Assembly: GCA_934167485.1 (NCBI GenBank)
Contig: CAKPKL010000004.1
Coordinates: 1-64,000 of the forward strand
Direction of reading: 5' to 3'
DNA length: 64,000 nucleotides
Source: an uncultured Bacilli bacterium
GTDB taxonomy: Bacteria; Bacillota_I; Bacilli_A; RF39; UBA660
Shown here: positions 62,572-64,000 of the stretch, piece after piece
Layout: every line of letters starts with the position of its first letter
Numbering within the stretch: the stretch's first letter is position 1
The notes under the pieces: model-generated
Seen by the model: the letters and a program-made list of their open reading frames with translations, nothing else
Told to the model about the DNA's origin: nothing
The model's database searches: none
Translations under genes and position numbers: made by a program

Positions 62572-62575
62572 TTGT

Positions 62576-63256
62576 ATGAATCAATTTAAAAGATTAGAAT
62601 TATTAATAGGTGATAAAATAAATAAAATTCATAGTAAGCATGTTCTAGTAATTGGTCTTGGTGGAGTTGGAAGTTATGCAGTTGAAGCTTTGATTCGAAG
62701 TGGAATAGAAAACATTACAATAGTAGATAAAGATATTATAGATATAACCAATTTAAATAGACAACTTATGACAACTTTTGATAATATAGGAAAATATAAG
62801 ACTGATGAAATAGAAAAAAGAATAATTAGTATTAATCCAAATTGTAAGGTTAAGAAAATAACTAAAAATATAGATTTAAATAATATAGATGAGCTTTTTA
62901 TAGATAATATAGATTATGTGGTTGATGCTTGTGATACATTGAGTGTCAAAATGGAATTAATTAGGATTTGTAAAAGAAAAGGTATCAAACTTATTTCTAG
63001 TATGGGTACAGGCAATAAAATGGATCCATCTAGATTAAAAATTATGGATATAAAAAAGACAAATTACGATCCACTTGCTAAAAAAATACGTAAAATGATT
63101 CGTGATGAAAAAATTAATGGCAAAGTAATGGTAGTATGTAGTGATGAGCAACCTAATGTTAAAATAAATAAAATAATTCCATCTAACTCTTTTGTACCTG
63201 CTACATCTGGGTTGCTATGTGCAAGTTATATAATTAATGATATTGTAGGTGAATAA
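62576..63256 (+). CDS. tcdA: tRNA threonylcarbamoyladenosine dehydratase TcdA (ThiF/E1-like)
   Basis: 226 aa. ATP-binding VLVIGLGGVGSYAVEALIRSGI near 24-45, VDKDIIDITNLNRQLMTT near 50-67, DACDTLSVKMELI near 120-132, SMGTGNKMDPSRLKI near 144-158 and VVCSDEQP. Cyclises t6A37 to ct6A in ANN-decoding tRNAs. The start at 62576 follows AAAGGTGATTGT; the frame reading back to 62447 lies within queH and is not used. MoeB/ThiF is less likely: no zinc CxxC. Confidence 0.9.
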   Translation: MNQFKRLELLIGDKINKIHSKHVLVIGLGGVGSYAVEALIRSGIENITIVDKDIIDITNLNRQLMTTFDNIGKYKTDEIEKRIISINPNCKVKKITKNIDLNNIDELFIDNIDYVVDACDTLSVKMELIRICKRKGIKLISSMGTGNKMDPSRLKIMDIKKTNYDPLAKKIRKMIRDEKINGKVMVVCSDEQPNVKINKIIPSNSFVPATSGLLCASYIINDIVGE

Positions 63257-63257
63257 C

Positions 63258-63797
63258 ATGTTTAATGCTTTAGAAGATATAATAAAAAAAATAAAAGGCA
63301 ATGTACTTGCTATTGAACTCGACAACAAATTGTTAGAGTATTTTGATTCTAACAACAAAATTAATTTGTATTCCATATACTCTAATTCTAACAAAGGAAA
63401 AGGATTTGGTAAGAATAGTAAAAAGAGGCAAACTAATAAGGGTAAAAGCATTAATATTAAAAGACTTAGAAGATATATAAATAAAAAATCAGTTGATTAT
63501 CTATTTTGTAATTTTAATGAGATGATGAAATATTATAAGTATATTGTAAAGGATAGTGTTTATTTAACTTGTAATTTAATATATGTATATGCAAATAATG
63601 ACATTGATAAGGAATTTATATTAAATAAGTATAAAAGGTATAATGTTAATTTAGATGTAATGAATTATAAAAGTGGATATATAATTAAAATAGATACAAG
63701 TAATGCTAAAAATAATAAATTAAAAGATTTTTTATATTTTATTGGTGACACATTTTATAATTTAGGTGAAACTATTGGAAATATTTTAGTAAGTTAG
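63258..63797 (+). CDS. hypothetical protein
   Basis: 179 aa, basic, no signal peptide. Lys/Gly-rich segment near 45-65 (NKGKGFGKNSKKRQTNKGK), otherwise alternating strands and helices. ATG at 63258 follows AGGTG; a GTG at 63249 overlaps the tcdA stop. It sits between tcdA and a HAD gene in one run. No family recognised. Confidence 0.6.
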   Translation: MFNALEDIIKKIKGNVLAIELDNKLLEYFDSNNKINLYSIYSNSNKGKGFGKNSKKRQTNKGKSINIKRLRRYINKKSVDYLFCNFNEMMKYYKYIVKDSVYLTCNLIYVYANNDIDKEFILNKYKRYNVNLDVMNYKSGYIIKIDTSNAKNNKLKDFLYFIGDTFYNLGETIGNILVS

Positions 63798-63804
63798 GTG
63801 ATGT

Positions 63805-64000
63805 ATGAAGGCTTTATTTAGTGATTTTGATGGAACTTTTTATGACGATAATTATATAGAAAATATAAAATTTGTTGAAAATTTAGGAATTGATTTTATT
63901 ATTGCAACTGGTAGACATTATTTTTCATTAAAAAATGATTTAAAGGTTGATTGTAAGTATTATATTTGTAATGATGGAGCATACATTCTAGATTCTAATA
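63805..64000 (+). CDS. HAD superfamily hydrolase (Cof-like), 5' part only
   Basis: 65 codons before the window ends. FSDFDGTFYDD (motif I, two catalytic Asp) and IIATGRHYFSL (motif II Thr/Ser region) followed by ICNDGAYI mark a Cof/IIB-type phosphatase. AGGTGATG ribosome binding site, 7 nt after the previous stop. The rest lies outside the window. Confidence 0.82.
   Translation, partial: MKALFSDFDGTFYDDNYIENIKFVENLGIDFIIATGRHYFSLKNDLKVDCKYYICNDGAYILDSN

Noticed and set aside
62447..62575. N-terminal extension of tcdA
   Set aside because: Lies inside queH in another frame; TcdA family starts at the ATG after AAAGGTG.

Overview
The window is 64 kb of very A+T-rich chromosome with short intergenic gaps, purine-rich Shine-Dalgarno sequences, T-box leaders, promoters of the form TTGaca-17-TATAAT (often with a TGn extended -10) and CCA-encoding tRNA genes. 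TGA is used as a stop and Trp is read by TGG, so the standard bacterial code applies, not the Mycoplasma code. Together with two lipoproteins, NlpC/P60, TagO, ParE/ParC and GatCAB, this points to a low-GC Firmicute. My inference is an uncultured gut lineage on the Bacilli/former-Tenericutes side (RF39-like). I see no phage, IS element, CRISPR array, rRNA or replication origin.

Layout. 1-8.9 kb: tRNA-Met, 8-oxoguanine glycosylase, a small kinase-fold protein, a Glu T-box with gltX, tRNA-Glu, a secreted NlpC/P60 hydrolase, rpsB-tsf, yigZ and a lipoprotein. 9.0-10.2 kb: a stand-alone type IV pilin-like gene. 10.3-15.4 kb: a coherent asparagine/amidation unit, made of an Asn-type T-box leader, two tRNA-Asn genes, gatC-gatA-gatB and asnS. 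16.1-37.1 kb: a surface-polysaccharide locus with a TagO-like initiating transferase, a Wzx-like flippase, several glycosyltransferases, two Wzy/ligase-like proteins, a giant membrane protein, GtrB/GtrA-like and Alg14/Alg13-like proteins, and three acyl-transfer genes (DHHW, MBOAT, acyltransferase-3). 37.2-37.8 kb: about 600 nt with no ORF but a near-perfect promoter, many hairpins and an intrinsic terminator, best read as a large structured non-coding RNA.

37.9-45.2 kb: cell-surface genes: a polysaccharide deacetylase, two small membrane proteins, a pilin-like protein with Ig-like repeats, then an operon of CotH-like kinase, VTC-domain protein, DUF4956 membrane protein and a secreted transglutaminase-like protein. 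45.3-51.7 kb: parE-parC and uvrC. 51.7-53.5 kb: a lipoprotein and a third pilin-like gene. 53.6-59.8 kb: translation and nucleotide genes (proS, frr, an AI-2E permease, a dNMP-kinase-like protein, cmk and an unusually compact alaS). 59.8-64 kb: small unknowns, a HELMH putative metallopeptidase, an extracytoplasmic thioredoxin-fold protein, queH, tcdA, an unknown and the start of a HAD hydrolase cut by the window edge.

The points most worth following are the large ncRNA candidate, the Asn T-box/tRNA/gatCAB/asnS circuit with G1-C72 tRNA-Asn, the CotH-VTC-DUF4956 operon, the pilin-like genes that share a nearly identical 5' end but carry unrelated ectodomains, and the compact AlaRS. All functional calls come from motifs read by eye; no database search was run.
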